A stretch of 34,771 nt of DNA from Clostridia bacterium (GCA_029007095.1 JAQXHF010000122.1:1-34771); one strand, 5' to 3'. Shown: positions 24,787 to 33,298, numbered from the stretch's first letter. Numbers and translations are program-made. Notes: generated by a model not told the origin, from the letters alone.

Positions 24787-26622
24787 TTAAACCTGATCAA
24801 TGAAATCCAAGCTGAGAGCATAGTTGCTGATTATATCAACATCATCGGAATCAAGACTTCCGCTTTTATCGACATCTGCGGCATATTTTTGATTATCCGT
24901 ATAAGCGTCAGGCCATTCAACGGCGCAAGCGGCTTCAACGCTGTCCTGACCGTCTGCAACGCAGTCGCCGTTAATATCACCGAAAATAATAACGCAGTAA
25001 GTTTTGTATAGATCTCCGTAATCGTCATATATCTCGATCGAAGAGCCTGTTCCATTGCCACATTCGGTCGGTACAAAATTTATAGTACCGTTACTTACCG
25101 CAATGTAGTCTGATAAATTTTGATATCCGAAATCAAAGCCGTAAATTCTTAGATTACGCGAATCTATCGTTATATTTGCGCCGACGGCGGTAAGTTCGGG
25201 AACAGACGGCTTGTAGCTGAGCAGAGAAACTGCGTCAAGCAGGGGATAGGAATATTCGCCGCTCGTAACGGTCTTGTTTGAAGTGACCGTTGAGGTAGAG
25301 GCGTTTCTGATAGCTTCATAAACCTTTACATTGCTCGCTTCCGGATAATACGACATATAAAGCGCAGCACAGCAGGCTACCAAGGGTGAAGCCTGAGAAG
25401 TTCCGCTTATTATGGTTAGCTGCTTTTCGGTGACAGCGCAGCCGATGATAGAAACACCGGGAGCGGCAACATCATAATAGTTTTTATCCGTATCGGTATT
25501 GTAATTAGAGAAAGACGAGAGTTGAGTTTTGTCGGTCTTATCAGACGCCATTACACCGATAACATTGTCTGCGGCGGCAGGATAGAACTTAGCGTCGGTA
25601 GTAGCATACGCATAGTTTCCTGCGGCGGCAATGAGTACGCAGCCGGCATTGTAGGCGGCGTCTATCTGCTCCTTTATTACCGAGGCATAGGCGGTAGTAC
25701 CGAGCGACATATTTATGATATCTGCGCCGTTTGCAACGGCATAGCTGATTGCAGATGCAAGTGAAGCCGCCGTGATGGTGCATTTCTTTGTCACATTTCC
25801 ATCGCTGTCAAGAATCGGTAAATAACCGGCAGTTTTGATGAGCATAAGCTCTGCGCCGTAAGCGCCGCCGATTCCGTTTTTGCCGTTAGCAGACATTCCG
25901 ATTACGCCCGCGACATTTGAACCGTGATCACCGTCCGAGGTCAAGGTTCCGTCGTCCATATAAACGGGCGAAATATCGTTGGAATTGTCGTATGTGTTCC
26001 AACCGTGATTTCCGTTTCCGTCGTCCCAGAGATTTACGGGGAAATCCGTAGCCGATAAGTTGAAACCGTTGTCAATTACCGCCACCACAACTCCCTCACC
26101 GGCAGTTTCATAGGTTTCCCACGCTTCGGGGAAACGCATAATATCGCTGTGATACCATTCCATATTGTTCAGATAAATGCTTCCGCTGATTTCACCGGGC
26201 ATTGTGAAAGTGTCGGTTTCGTATATGTAATTCGGCTCGGCATATGAAACACCGTCAATTTTTTCAAGCTGCTCGCAGGTGCTTTCGACATCACCGCTTA
26301 TTTTTGCGATATATACCGCGGATTCATTTTCGTCACTCGAAAGAGTAATGCTGCTGCTGTAAATCGTATTTTGTTCGATTTCCGTTATTCCGAGATAGGA
26401 AAGTGTATCTGTAAAATAGCTTTCGACGCTTTGAGCGGCGGCGCTTCTCGCTTTCAGTGAATAGCTTTTTGTGCTTGACTCCGGCTTTTTGTACCTGAAA
26501 ACTACCTCGCCGTCAATGTATCTTGCAGACTCGGCAGAATTCTCGGCAGAAGCTGAGATCGGAACGGAGATAGCTATAAGAACAAGACTGAGCATTAAGC
26601 ATATAATTTTTTTGAAACTCAT
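24787..26622 (-). CDS. Secreted subtilisin-like serine protease with C-terminal type I dockerin
   Basis: 611 residues. A signal peptide (1-26) precedes an inhibitor-like propeptide (about 35-145) and a peptidase S8 domain with the full triad: Asp184 (VAVIDNGF), His233 (GDHGSNVAGV) and Ser409 (SGTSQASP), plus oxyanion Asn336 (AAAGNYAY). After a beta-rich spacer (about 470-545), residues 548-611 form a type I dockerin with two calcium-binding repeats (GDINGDCVADGQD; ADVDKSGSLDSDD). The dockerin should attach the enzyme to a cohesin scaffold, as in cellulosome-like systems. ATG 26622 has AGGAAG seven bases upstream and gives a proper signal peptide. Upstream ATG-like codons do not. Confidence 0.95.
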   Translation of the reverse strand: MSFKKIICLMLSLVLIAISVPISASAENSAESARYIDGEVVFRYKKPESSTKSYSLKARSAAAQSVESYFTDTLSYLGITEIEQNTIYSSSITLSSDENESAVYIAKISGDVESTCEQLEKIDGVSYAEPNYIYETDTFTMPGEISGSIYLNNMEWYHSDIMRFPEAWETYETAGEGVVVAVIDNGFNLSATDFPVNLWDDGNGNHGWNTYDNSNDISPVYMDDGTLTSDGDHGSNVAGVIGMSANGKNGIGGAYGAELMLIKTAGYLPILDSDGNVTKKCTITAASLASAISYAVANGADIINMSLGTTAYASVIKEQIDAAYNAGCVLIAAAGNYAYATTDAKFYPAAADNVIGVMASDKTDKTQLSSFSNYNTDTDKNYYDVAAPGVSIIGCAVTEKQLTIISGTSQASPLVACCAALYMSYYPEASNVKVYEAIRNASTSTVTSNKTVTSGEYSYPLLDAVSLLSYKPSVPELTAVGANITIDSRNLRIYGFDFGYQNLSDYIAVSNGTINFVPTECGNGTGSSIEIYDDYGDLYKTYCVIIFGDINGDCVADGQDSVEAACAVEWPDAYTDNQKYAADVDKSGSLDSDDVDIISNYALSLDFIDQV

Positions 26623-26663
26623 AATTTCACTTCCTAAGGGCAAAATAACATCGGGTGATTATT

Positions 26664-27620
26664 TTGAAAAAAGCTTTAATATTTTTAATCTGCACGGCAA
26701 TGATTTTATCGTGTGCAGCGTGTGGCAAAAGTGAAACGGATATTGCGGATGACAAAACGAGCAGTACAGGCGACGGAATGAGCGAAAGCAGCTTTGAGAA
26801 AAACTCCGGAGCGGCGGCGACTACCGATAAGAAGTCTAACGCAACCTATACCGGCTTTGAGCCGTTACATGAGATAAGTCTGACTGTTTCCGATCCGTCG
26901 AATTCCAAGGGACTGCCTACCGCTAAGATTGAACATTCATACGGCGTTGCAAAGGACGGAAAGCCTCACGAGATTTCGGTTAATTCCGAAAAATTTTTTG
27001 AGTCTAAAAATTACAAGGCTGTAACCTATGACGCCGTTAGCAAGGATAAACGGCTTTATCTTACCTTTGACTGCGGTTATGAGAACGGATATACCGCTAA
27101 AATCCTTGATGTACTGAAAGAGAAAAATGTGAAAGCGGCATTTTTCTGTACGCTTGACGATATCAAGTCTGAACCTGAGCTTATAGCCCGAATGATAAAG
27201 GAGGGGCATATAGTAGGCAATCACTCGTCAACGCACCCGTCGTTTCCGTCGCTTACAAGAAGTGAAATGGCTAAGGAGATAGAAACCTGCGACAATTATC
27301 TGAGAAAAAATTTTGGATACACCTCTAAATATTTTCGGTTTCCAAAGGGCGATTATTCCGAATGTGCGCTCGACCTTGTGCAGTCGGTAGGATTCAGAAG
27401 CGTTTTTTGGTCGCTGTCGTATGCCGATTGGGACACAAACGCGCAAAAAGGCGGCGATTATGCATTCGACAAGGTAACATCAAGACTGCACAGCGGAGCG
27501 GTGATACTTTTACACGCAGTATCGTCGGATAATGCAGAGGCGATGGGCAGGATAATTGACTACGCGCGAAGCGAGGGGTATGAGTTTTATACACTTGATG
27601 ACATGCCCGCGCTCAAATAA
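26664..27620 (+). CDS. PdaA-like polysaccharide deacetylase lipoprotein
   Basis: 318 residues. The signal peptide carries Cys17/Cys20 at a lipobox-like site (ILSCAAC). A Ser/Lys/Thr-rich linker precedes a NodB-type deacetylase domain (about 128-318): LTFDCGYENG (metal Asp136 next to the catalytic Asp position, occupied by Cys137 as in some family members), NHSSTHPS (His187, His191), RFPKGD (Arg225) and LLHAVS (His284). The SYADWDTNAQ segment matches PdaA, which makes muramic delta-lactam in spore cortex; PdaA orthologues are sporulation genes. The start is TTG 26664 with GGGTGA five bases upstream. GTG 26655 is inside the ribosome site. Confidence 0.88.
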   Translation: MKKALIFLICTAMILSCAACGKSETDIADDKTSSTGDGMSESSFEKNSGAAATTDKKSNATYTGFEPLHEISLTVSDPSNSKGLPTAKIEHSYGVAKDGKPHEISVNSEKFFESKNYKAVTYDAVSKDKRLYLTFDCGYENGYTAKILDVLKEKNVKAAFFCTLDDIKSEPELIARMIKEGHIVGNHSSTHPSFPSLTRSEMAKEIETCDNYLRKNFGYTSKYFRFPKGDYSECALDLVQSVGFRSVFWSLSYADWDTNAQKGGDYAFDKVTSRLHSGAVILLHAVSSDNAEAMGRIIDYARSEGYEFYTLDDMPALK

Positions 27621-27678
27621 TATTCCGATAATATTTTATCATAAAATTTATTGTTTTTCAATATTTAATATAATACTA

Positions 27679-27707
27679 TTGAATTTAAAGCTGTGGAATG
27701 TTATAAT
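27679..27707 (+). promoter_or_regulatory. sigma-A promoter of the cyclophilin gene
   Basis: TTGAAT (27679-27684), 17-base spacer, TATAAT (27702-27707) preceded by TGT, an extended -10. It rules out the in-frame ATG at 27693, which would lie before the transcription start, and so supports the start at 27756. Confidence 0.82.
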
Positions 27708-27755
27708 TTTACCAAAGAGCTAAGGAAGTTAAGCTCAAAAGAAAGGAATGAAATT

Positions 27756-28352
27756 ATGGCTTCACAGCTTTCGTGTCCCGAAAAGGGCGATTTGATTGCA
27801 ATTATGAAAACAAACAAAGGAACGGTAAAGATTAAACTTTTCCCTGAGCAATGTCCCAAAACGGTTGAAAATTTTACAACCCATGCTAAAAACGGATATT
27901 ATGAAGGAATAATTTTCCATCGCGTCATCAAGGATTTTATGATACAGGGAGGAGATCCTACCGGAACCGGCAGAGGCGGCGAGAGTATCTGGAACAGACC
28001 TTTTGAAGATGAATTTGACCTTTCTCTGCACAATCTCAGAGGCGCTCTCTCTATGGCGAATGCAGGCCCCAACACAAACGGCAGTCAGTTCTTCATCGTT
28101 CAGGCAGGCTCGGTTGACGGCAACCTGATGGGACAGATGGAAATGATAGGCGAAAAGATGTTCCCGGCTGATTGCATTGAGGACTATAAAAAGGTCGGCG
28201 GCACACCGTGGCTTGACTTCAAGCATACGGTGTTCGGTCAGGTGTATGAGGGAATGGAAGTAGTTGACGATATTGCTTCGTCCCGCGTAGATATGCTTGA
28301 CAAGCCTTTTGATGATGTGGTAATCGAAAAGATTGATATTGAAACCTACTGA
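27756..28352 (+). CDS. Cyclophilin-type peptidyl-prolyl cis-trans isomerase
   Basis: 198 residues, no signal peptide, probably cytoplasmic. It has the cyclophilin core with [21 protein letters not shown], whose Arg is the catalytic residue, then [21 protein letters not shown] and a [15 protein letters not shown] segment. It accelerates proline isomerisation during protein folding. An insert (about residues 130-150, [16 protein letters not shown]) lies before the last strands. AAAGGA precedes the ATG. The next gene begins 18 bp downstream, probably in the same transcript. Confidence 0.95.
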   Translation: MASQLSCPEKGDLIAIMKTNKGTVKIKLFPEQCPKTVENFTTHAKNGYYEGIIFHRVIKDFMIQGGDPTGTGRGGESIWNRPFEDEFDLSLHNLRGALSMANAGPNTNGSQFFIVQAGSVDGNLMGQMEMIGEKMFPADCIEDYKKVGGTPWLDFKHTVFGQVYEGMEVVDDIASSRVDMLDKPFDDVVIEKIDIETY

Positions 28353-28370
28353 TGAAAGGCGGCGGCGCAA

Positions 28371-29150
28371 ATGTCAAAGAAAGTATTAGCAGTCATAGCG
28401 TCGGTTGCAGTAGCGGTGGCGGCTGCATTGGGAATAATACTTGCCGTTAACGGCTACAACAGCGGTAAAATAGGCAACAAAGCCGAAAAGATAGAGGAAG
28501 AATTTAAGTCCGAGCTTGTAGGCGATTGGAAAGGCTCGTATTCTATATCTCATCTTACCTTTAATGATGACGGTACGCTTGACCTTACCGTGCTTGGCTT
28601 AGGTCTTGACGGAACATATGACGACAACTTCGATATAGAGAGCGGAATTCACACGCTCACTATTAAGTATAATTCTTCGGTAGGCGTTTCGGTCACGAGA
28701 GATTTTATCGCAACGGTAAATGAAAATAACGAGCTTACCCTTATAGACAGTAAGGTTGACTCAATCGGCTTTGTATATAAGCGTTATGATTCCGCTTCTT
28801 CGGAACAGAATAAGTCCGAAACCGACAGCACGGCTGACAAGATTGATGATATTGATGAATTCAAATCGGCTCTTCTCGGCAAGTGGACGCTTGAAAATAC
28901 TCAGAACACCGGCTATAATTTTGTTGACAGCTCGACTGTTACGGTAACGCTTATGGGAGTTAGCTATAACGGAAGTTACAGCGTGAGCGTTGAGGAAGAA
29001 ACGGGAATGTGTGCCGTTAAAATCACCTATGCGCGCCTTGCCGGTACATCTGTGAGCAACACCTATTATGCGAGCATATCCGGCGGCAAGCTCACTTTTG
29101 TGCAAAAAGGCGCAGAAAGTATCTCACAGACATACACAAAGGCGTCATGA
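28371..29150 (+). CDS. Membrane-anchored protein with two tandem beta-rich repeats
   Basis: 259 residues. An N-terminal signal anchor (about 4-26) is followed by two related units of about 90 residues. The first runs from FKSELVGDWKGSYS to SIGFVYKR, the second from FKSALLGKWTLENT to SISQTYTKAS. Both share F-K-S-x-L-x-G-x-W, a G-x-Y-x-x-x-x-x-E-S/E-G/T-G turn, a K-I-x-Y strand and a final Y-x-K. The pattern suggests a small beta-barrel (lipocalin-like copper-type) duplicated once, with a Ser/Thr/Asp linker between. Function is unknown; co-transcription with the cyclophilin may point to envelope protein quality control (inference only). Confidence 0.75.
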   Translation: MSKKVLAVIASVAVAVAAALGIILAVNGYNSGKIGNKAEKIEEEFKSELVGDWKGSYSISHLTFNDDGTLDLTVLGLGLDGTYDDNFDIESGIHTLTIKYNSSVGVSVTRDFIATVNENNELTLIDSKVDSIGFVYKRYDSASSEQNKSETDSTADKIDDIDEFKSALLGKWTLENTQNTGYNFVDSSTVTVTLMGVSYNGSYSVSVEEETGMCAVKITYARLAGTSVSNTYYASISGGKLTFVQKGAESISQTYTKAS

Positions 29151-29215
29151 TAGGCCTTCCTCTTACGGAGGCAGTTCCGATGATATCGCCGTAAACGAAA
29201 CCCAAAAATATAACA

Positions 29216-29260
29216 AAAACAGACTTGTGCGATTCCATGTTGCACAAGTCTGTTTTGTTG
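29216..29260. terminator. Bidirectional terminator between convergent genes
   Basis: AAAACAGACTTGTGC (29216-29230) pairs perfectly with GCACAAGTCTGTTTT (29242-29256) across an 11-base loop. T runs follow on both strands (TGTTTTGTTG plus; TGTTTTTGTTATA minus). It serves the repeat-protein gene and the ABC permease gene. Confidence 0.9.
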
Positions 29261-29298
29261 TGGGACGGCCGCAGTCTGCGGCAATCCCTCAGAGGGGT

Positions 29299-31752
29299 TT
29301 ATTTCATGATTTGCTTGTAAGCGTCTCCCGAAATATAAACTGTTCCGATGGAACCGTCGGTGTATTTGATTTCTACAACCATATCGGTGTTATCGCAGAA
29401 ACCGAACAATTTTGATTGATCGAGTACCTTTTGAATGACGGTAGGATTGGTGATAACATTGTTGACATTTTCACCGAAGTAGTCCTTTTCAATGGAATAA
29501 TTATCGGGGCGATTGCGGACTTCGGCAACGCTTTCTTTCGTCCAATAGGCTGCACTGAAAATCGGGCTGATGGACGAACGGTTGAGTCGGTAAAGCTCCT
29601 TGGTGGTGGCTACTTTGATGGAGTCAATGTCATTGGCGGAGACTTTCGATTCAAAGTGATTCATCAAATCTTTGCTTTCTAAGTATTGAATCGTGTTCGT
29701 CATATCCTTTGTCAAAACAACGGCACAGATATCCGTCGAATCAATACTCCAGTTGGTCTGATAGCTCTTGCCGGCTTCATAACTCTCCTCGATTAGATTT
29801 CCGTCTGCATCATATCTATCTTCCGAATAGTAACCCCATTCACCGGAAAGTCCGTTATAGGACAGGCCAAAGGAGATAACGCCGATTTCATCTTCCGGCG
29901 TATGGAAATACAGCCGGTCGGAGCTTTGCTTGATAATATCCTTTTTCAAGGCTTCCAAAAGCTCCGCATTGGTTTTACCGATGCAGTAGCCGTTTTTCAT
30001 ATCCTTGGGGAAGAGGAATACATCGTTTGTCGTATCGGCAGCGAAGCCGAGTTTTGAACCGAAATCGCCGTATGGATTGAAATAGGCATCATCTATTATA
30101 TAGTTCTCGTCATCAACGGCATAATCCTCTTTGCCGGCATCGTCTTCATTTGTTTCGTTATACATTGCAATGTCATTGATACTGTTCTTTATGGATTTAA
30201 TATCATTGAACTTGATGGTCTGTTTGGCGAGTTCAAAATCGCTTTCGCTGTATAGGCGGTCGATAACGGTTCCGTCTTTCAGCGTATAACTAATGAGTAT
30301 TGTGTCTCGGCAGGAGTCGGAGGCGTTATTCTTGATTTTGCCGTTATCGACGATTGCTTTGTGCAGCTCGACCACTTGGGCAATTTCCTCGTCTGTGTCA
30401 AAACTCAGGGGAGGACTGATATGATATGCAGTGTCATAGCTGACGCCCTGATGTGCAAGTCCAAGCCAAGAACCCGTGTTCCGTCCTTGATCGGTGTATT
30501 CCCATAAAGTTGAGGATATTGCTACTTCTTTAATTTCTTTTGGTTCGGGGATTTTCGTTGCATATCCGAATCCGCCGCAGGCAAAAATCAGCGTGATAGC
30601 TCCCATGACAACCGCATAAACCGGGATGGATTTCAGGCAGAATTTCATAGACGCCTTTCTCTTGCTGCTGAAAATCAGATGGAAGATAAACAATCCTACT
30701 GCGAAGCAAATCAAGCAGAGCATAAAGGTGGCAAAGTTACCGTCACCATGATGGTACATTCCGTTGTCAACAACAACTGCCAGAGCGAGTACAAAGCAGT
30801 AGAAACCGAACAAGCCGCCACAGAAAATGTTGAGATTTTTCGCTTTACCCCAAGAACCGCTGATTTCGTTCTTGCGGCGTTTGAATGCCCAAATGCCTAT
30901 CGCCAAGGCGAATAAAGCCAGACCGATGGCGATGAGCGGACGGGCAAAGAAATCGCCGAAACCGATATTGGTGGTACCGTCTTTTAAGACCGTTGGTACA
31001 AATTTCGATATCTCTTCTCCGTCGTAATACTCTGGACGATATTTCAGCAAAGGCTGGAAGAACAAATCAAATTGATACATATCATAGTCGTATTGAGGTG
31101 AACCGAAAAGGAAAAGAAAAGTTTCACCGAAAAGAAGCCAACCGATTGTATAGGGGAAAATAGCGATAATTACTGTGAAGATGGTTCCTTCAATCAGATT
31201 GCCTGCATTGCTGATGATGACCGCAACCGCAGAGAACGAGAGAAGATAAATGCTCATAAAGTACAGTACGGCAGACAGCGCATAGAGGCAAACCGCTTTG
31301 TTCACACCGGAAATGCCCACGGGGAAAATCAAGAAATCGATAACCGCAGCCAAAGCAATGGCGAGCAGCATCGGCAGTGTGCCGGCAAGGAAGCGGGAAG
31401 TGTAAATTTCCGTTCTCGTCATGCCAAGAGAGAAAATCACATTACTTTGCTTTTTGCTCGTCACAAAGGCAAAAAGTATCATGGCATTGAGTATGCCTGC
31501 GACGATGAAAGCAAATGCAGCTATTTGCGAAACTGTTGAAGAGGTTTGGCAAAGCCATGACCAAAAACCGAAGTCGGTCATTTTTTCGATAGGGGATAGC
31601 GTTCCTACCCTGATGTCAGCATAGTAGCTGTAATGGGATAGTGTGAATAACAGTAAACATATAAATGCCGCTATCGGGAAAAAACAAGTCTTTTTCACAG
31701 ACTGTAGGAACATAGCGTTCCATGCTTTATGAGAAGATTTTTTCAAAGTCAT
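29299..31752 (-). CDS. Large ABC transporter permease with extracytoplasmic C-terminal domain
   Basis: 817 residues. Around ten hydrophobic helices span about residues 25-400, including a VTSKKQSNVIFSLGMTRTEIY loop resembling the coupling loop of ABC-2/FtsX-type permeases. A soluble segment of roughly 400 residues rich in Asp, Ser and Tyr follows, probably outside the cell, with no terminal helix. It belongs with the ATPase and GntR regulator upstream, the layout of YtrA-type systems. ATG 31752 has GGAGG nine bases upstream and overlaps the ATPase gene by 26 bp. Substrate is unknown; antimicrobial-peptide or cell-wall-stress export is plausible by analogy. Confidence 0.85.
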   Translation of the reverse strand: MTLKKSSHKAWNAMFLQSVKKTCFFPIAAFICLLLFTLSHYSYYADIRVGTLSPIEKMTDFGFWSWLCQTSSTVSQIAAFAFIVAGILNAMILFAFVTSKKQSNVIFSLGMTRTEIYTSRFLAGTLPMLLAIALAAVIDFLIFPVGISGVNKAVCLYALSAVLYFMSIYLLSFSAVAVIISNAGNLIEGTIFTVIIAIFPYTIGWLLFGETFLFLFGSPQYDYDMYQFDLFFQPLLKYRPEYYDGEEISKFVPTVLKDGTTNIGFGDFFARPLIAIGLALFALAIGIWAFKRRKNEISGSWGKAKNLNIFCGGLFGFYCFVLALAVVVDNGMYHHGDGNFATFMLCLICFAVGLFIFHLIFSSKRKASMKFCLKSIPVYAVVMGAITLIFACGGFGYATKIPEPKEIKEVAISSTLWEYTDQGRNTGSWLGLAHQGVSYDTAYHISPPLSFDTDEEIAQVVELHKAIVDNGKIKNNASDSCRDTILISYTLKDGTVIDRLYSESDFELAKQTIKFNDIKSIKNSINDIAMYNETNEDDAGKEDYAVDDENYIIDDAYFNPYGDFGSKLGFAADTTNDVFLFPKDMKNGYCIGKTNAELLEALKKDIIKQSSDRLYFHTPEDEIGVISFGLSYNGLSGEWGYYSEDRYDADGNLIEESYEAGKSYQTNWSIDSTDICAVVLTKDMTNTIQYLESKDLMNHFESKVSANDIDSIKVATTKELYRLNRSSISPIFSAAYWTKESVAEVRNRPDNYSIEKDYFGENVNNVITNPTVIQKVLDQSKLFGFCDNTDMVVEIKYTDGSIGTVYISGDAYKQIMK

Positions 31753-32629
31753 AATCGGTATCCTCCATTTCATCTAAGAATATTTCTTCAAGCGTCAGCG
31801 GGAATTCTTCTACCAAAAGCGGATTCATAGCATGAATGATTTCTCTTGCCTGTTCGACCTTATCGGAGACGGTAAAGCTGATAATTTTGCCGTCCTTTTT
31901 GAAGTTCTTGAGGTTGTCAATCGCATTGAAATGCTCACGGTCCCTGTCGTCCGCAAAAATCAGTCGGAACTTGCACCTTGTGCCGTTCATATCGTCAACG
32001 GAGCAGTTCATTGCGATTTTTTTACCGTTTATCAGCGCAATGTGGTCGCACATATCGGCAAGTTCGTGCAGATTGTGCGAGGAGATGATAACGGAACAGT
32101 TTTTCTCCGCCATGTAGTCAAGAAGCAGCTTCCTTGTCATGTTTCTTTTGGCAGGGTCAAGTCCGTCAAAACATTCGTCGAGCAGAATGACTTTTGGCAT
32201 ACTTGCGAGCGCCAACACCATTTCCGCTTGTCTCTGCATACCTTTTGAGAAGCCGAAGAGCCTCTTTTTGGTGTCAAGGCCGAAAAGATTGGCAAGGTTG
32301 TGAAAGGTGTCCATGCAGAACTTCGGGTAATAGCTCTTGTAAAATTTAGCCATGGATTCCATGTTGGAACCGATACTGAAATACAAATCATCGGGCACAT
32401 AGAACATTTCCTCTTTGATATGAGGATTTTTAAAAACATCGGTTCCGTCAATACGGACGGTACCGTTATCTTGACGATAAATGCCGGCAATGATTTTGAG
32501 CAGGGTAGTTTTACCTGCACCGTTGTAGCCGACAAGTCCGTGAACGGACGAATCGCCGACGGTGAACGATAAATCTTCGATTGCTGTAAAATCGTCAAAT
32601 TTCTTTGTGATATTGCAAATCTCAATCAT
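31727..32629 (-). CDS. ABC transporter ATP-binding protein (YtrB/BcrA type)
   Basis: 300 residues. Walker A GYNGAGKTTLLK near residue 35, a non-canonical signature FSKGMQRQAEMVLAL (FSKGM in place of LSGGQ, common in this subfamily), Walker B VILLDECFDGLDP and switch His in IISSHNLHEL. The C-terminal extension (about 215-300) is typical of drug/lantibiotic-type exporters. It begins three bases after the gntR stop and overlaps the permease gene, so the three genes form one transcript. Confidence 0.93.
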   Translation of the reverse strand: MIEICNITKKFDDFTAIEDLSFTVGDSSVHGLVGYNGAGKTTLLKIIAGIYRQDNGTVRIDGTDVFKNPHIKEEMFYVPDDLYFSIGSNMESMAKFYKSYYPKFCMDTFHNLANLFGLDTKKRLFGFSKGMQRQAEMVLALASMPKVILLDECFDGLDPAKRNMTRKLLLDYMAEKNCSVIISSHNLHELADMCDHIALINGKKIAMNCSVDDMNGTRCKFRLIFADDRDREHFNAIDNLKNFKKDGKIISFTVSDKVEQAREIIHAMNPLLVEEFPLTLEEIFLDEMEDTDYDFEKIFS

Positions 32630-32632
32630 GCG

Positions 32633-32998
32633 TTAATCCTCCGTGTAAATTTTTTCGACCAGATTGATTAGGTCGCCTTTTTTAACGCCCTTACTTTTGA
32701 CAGAGCGTATCGTGGTTTCCATCTCTTTTAGCGCTTTCTGAGCAATGGAGTCGTTATCTGCGGCGTCGGCGGAAACGAAGCTTCCTCTGCCGACAAGAGT
32801 GTAAATAACGCCCTCGTCTTCAAGGTCGGAAAAAGCCCTCTTGACTGTATTGACATTTATTCCGGTCTGCTGAGAAACCGACCTTATCGACGGCAGTTGC
32901 TCGTCCGATTTAAACACTCCGAGCCGTATATATTCGAGAAGCTGATTTTTAATCTGCTCATATATCGGTATTCGGCTTTTTAAATCAATAGAAAACAT
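32633..32998 (-). CDS. GntR-family transcriptional regulator (YtrA subfamily)
   Basis: 121 residues. A winged helix-turn-helix with IPIYEQIKNQLLEYIRLGVF and LPSIRSVSQQTGINVNTVKRAF is followed by GRGSFVSA and a short C-terminal helical tail, too small for a large effector domain. This is the YtrA layout, found beside ABC exporters it represses. ATG 32998 has AGGTG six bases upstream; in-frame ATG 33004 and GTG 33007 lie in or next to that site. It is the first gene of the operon, probably autoregulated through the inverted repeat at 33096-33122. Confidence 0.92.
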   Translation of the reverse strand: MFSIDLKSRIPIYEQIKNQLLEYIRLGVFKSDEQLPSIRSVSQQTGINVNTVKRAFSDLEDEGVIYTLVGRGSFVSADAADNDSIAQKALKEMETTIRSVKSKGVKKGDLINLVEKIYTED

Positions 32999-33095
32999 TT
33001 GCATCACCTGCTTGTCGGTAAAACCGCATATAATTTTCGCGCGTAAATTATTTACGGTTCAGCCGAATTTAAGATAAATATATGTAATTTGCACG

Positions 33096-33122
33096 AAGTG
33101 TGATACCTGTGCTATTACACTT
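33096..33122. promoter_or_regulatory. Probable operator of the GntR-type regulator
   Basis: AAGTGTGATA-N7-TATTACACTT: 10-bp arms with one mismatch. It begins three bases downstream of the -10 box on the minus strand and covers the expected transcription start. Symmetry and position fit a dimeric GntR repressor controlling its own operon. Confidence 0.65.
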
Positions 33123-33124
33123 AT

Positions 33125-33153
33125 ATTATATGATTGACTTGAAGGTTTGTCAA
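33125..33153 (-). promoter_or_regulatory. Consensus sigma-A promoter of the gntR-ABC operon
   Basis: On the minus strand: TTGACA (33153-33148), 17-base spacer, TATAAT (33130-33125), matching the consensus at all twelve positions. A strong promoter of this kind needs a repressor, consistent with the adjacent inverted repeat. A second short repeat, TTGAC-N10-GTCAA, spans the -35 and spacer. Confidence 0.88.
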
Positions 33154-33265
33154 TAGTATTTTTTAAAAATTTGGGATTTTTATTTTGGCTTAAATCTGCC
33201 GTCCGTTACGATAATAATATATATAATTTATGTAAATACAGCCGTTTATTTGTCGATATTTGTAC

Positions 33266-33298
33266 TTGACTTTTTTGTAAAGTTAGCGTAAGATAACT
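33266..33298 (+). promoter_or_regulatory. Promoter of feoAB with an overlapping inverted repeat
   Basis: TTGACT (33266-33271), 17-base spacer, TAAGAT (33289-33294). The inverted repeat AGTTA-N8-TAACT (33281-33298), also readable as TTAG-N10-CTAA, overlaps the -10, where a Fur- or DtxR-type iron repressor would be expected to bind. The match to known boxes is partial. Confidence 0.6.

Noticed and set aside
24577-25011. Plus-strand open frame of about 144 codons opposite the end of the protease gene
   Set aside because: It runs through the structured element and the reverse of the dockerin region, with no ribosome site or recognisable protein pattern.
27693-27755. N-terminal extension of the cyclophilin from ATG 27693
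   Set aside because: The promoter -10 is at 27702-27707, so this ATG precedes the expected transcription start; ATG 27756 has a ribosome site and fits the family.
29260-29298. Small GC-rich repeats (GCCGCA-GTC-TGCGGC and CCCTC-AGA-GGGG) as insertion-element ends
   Set aside because: They are short, differ from each other, and no transposase or matching copy is present in the window.
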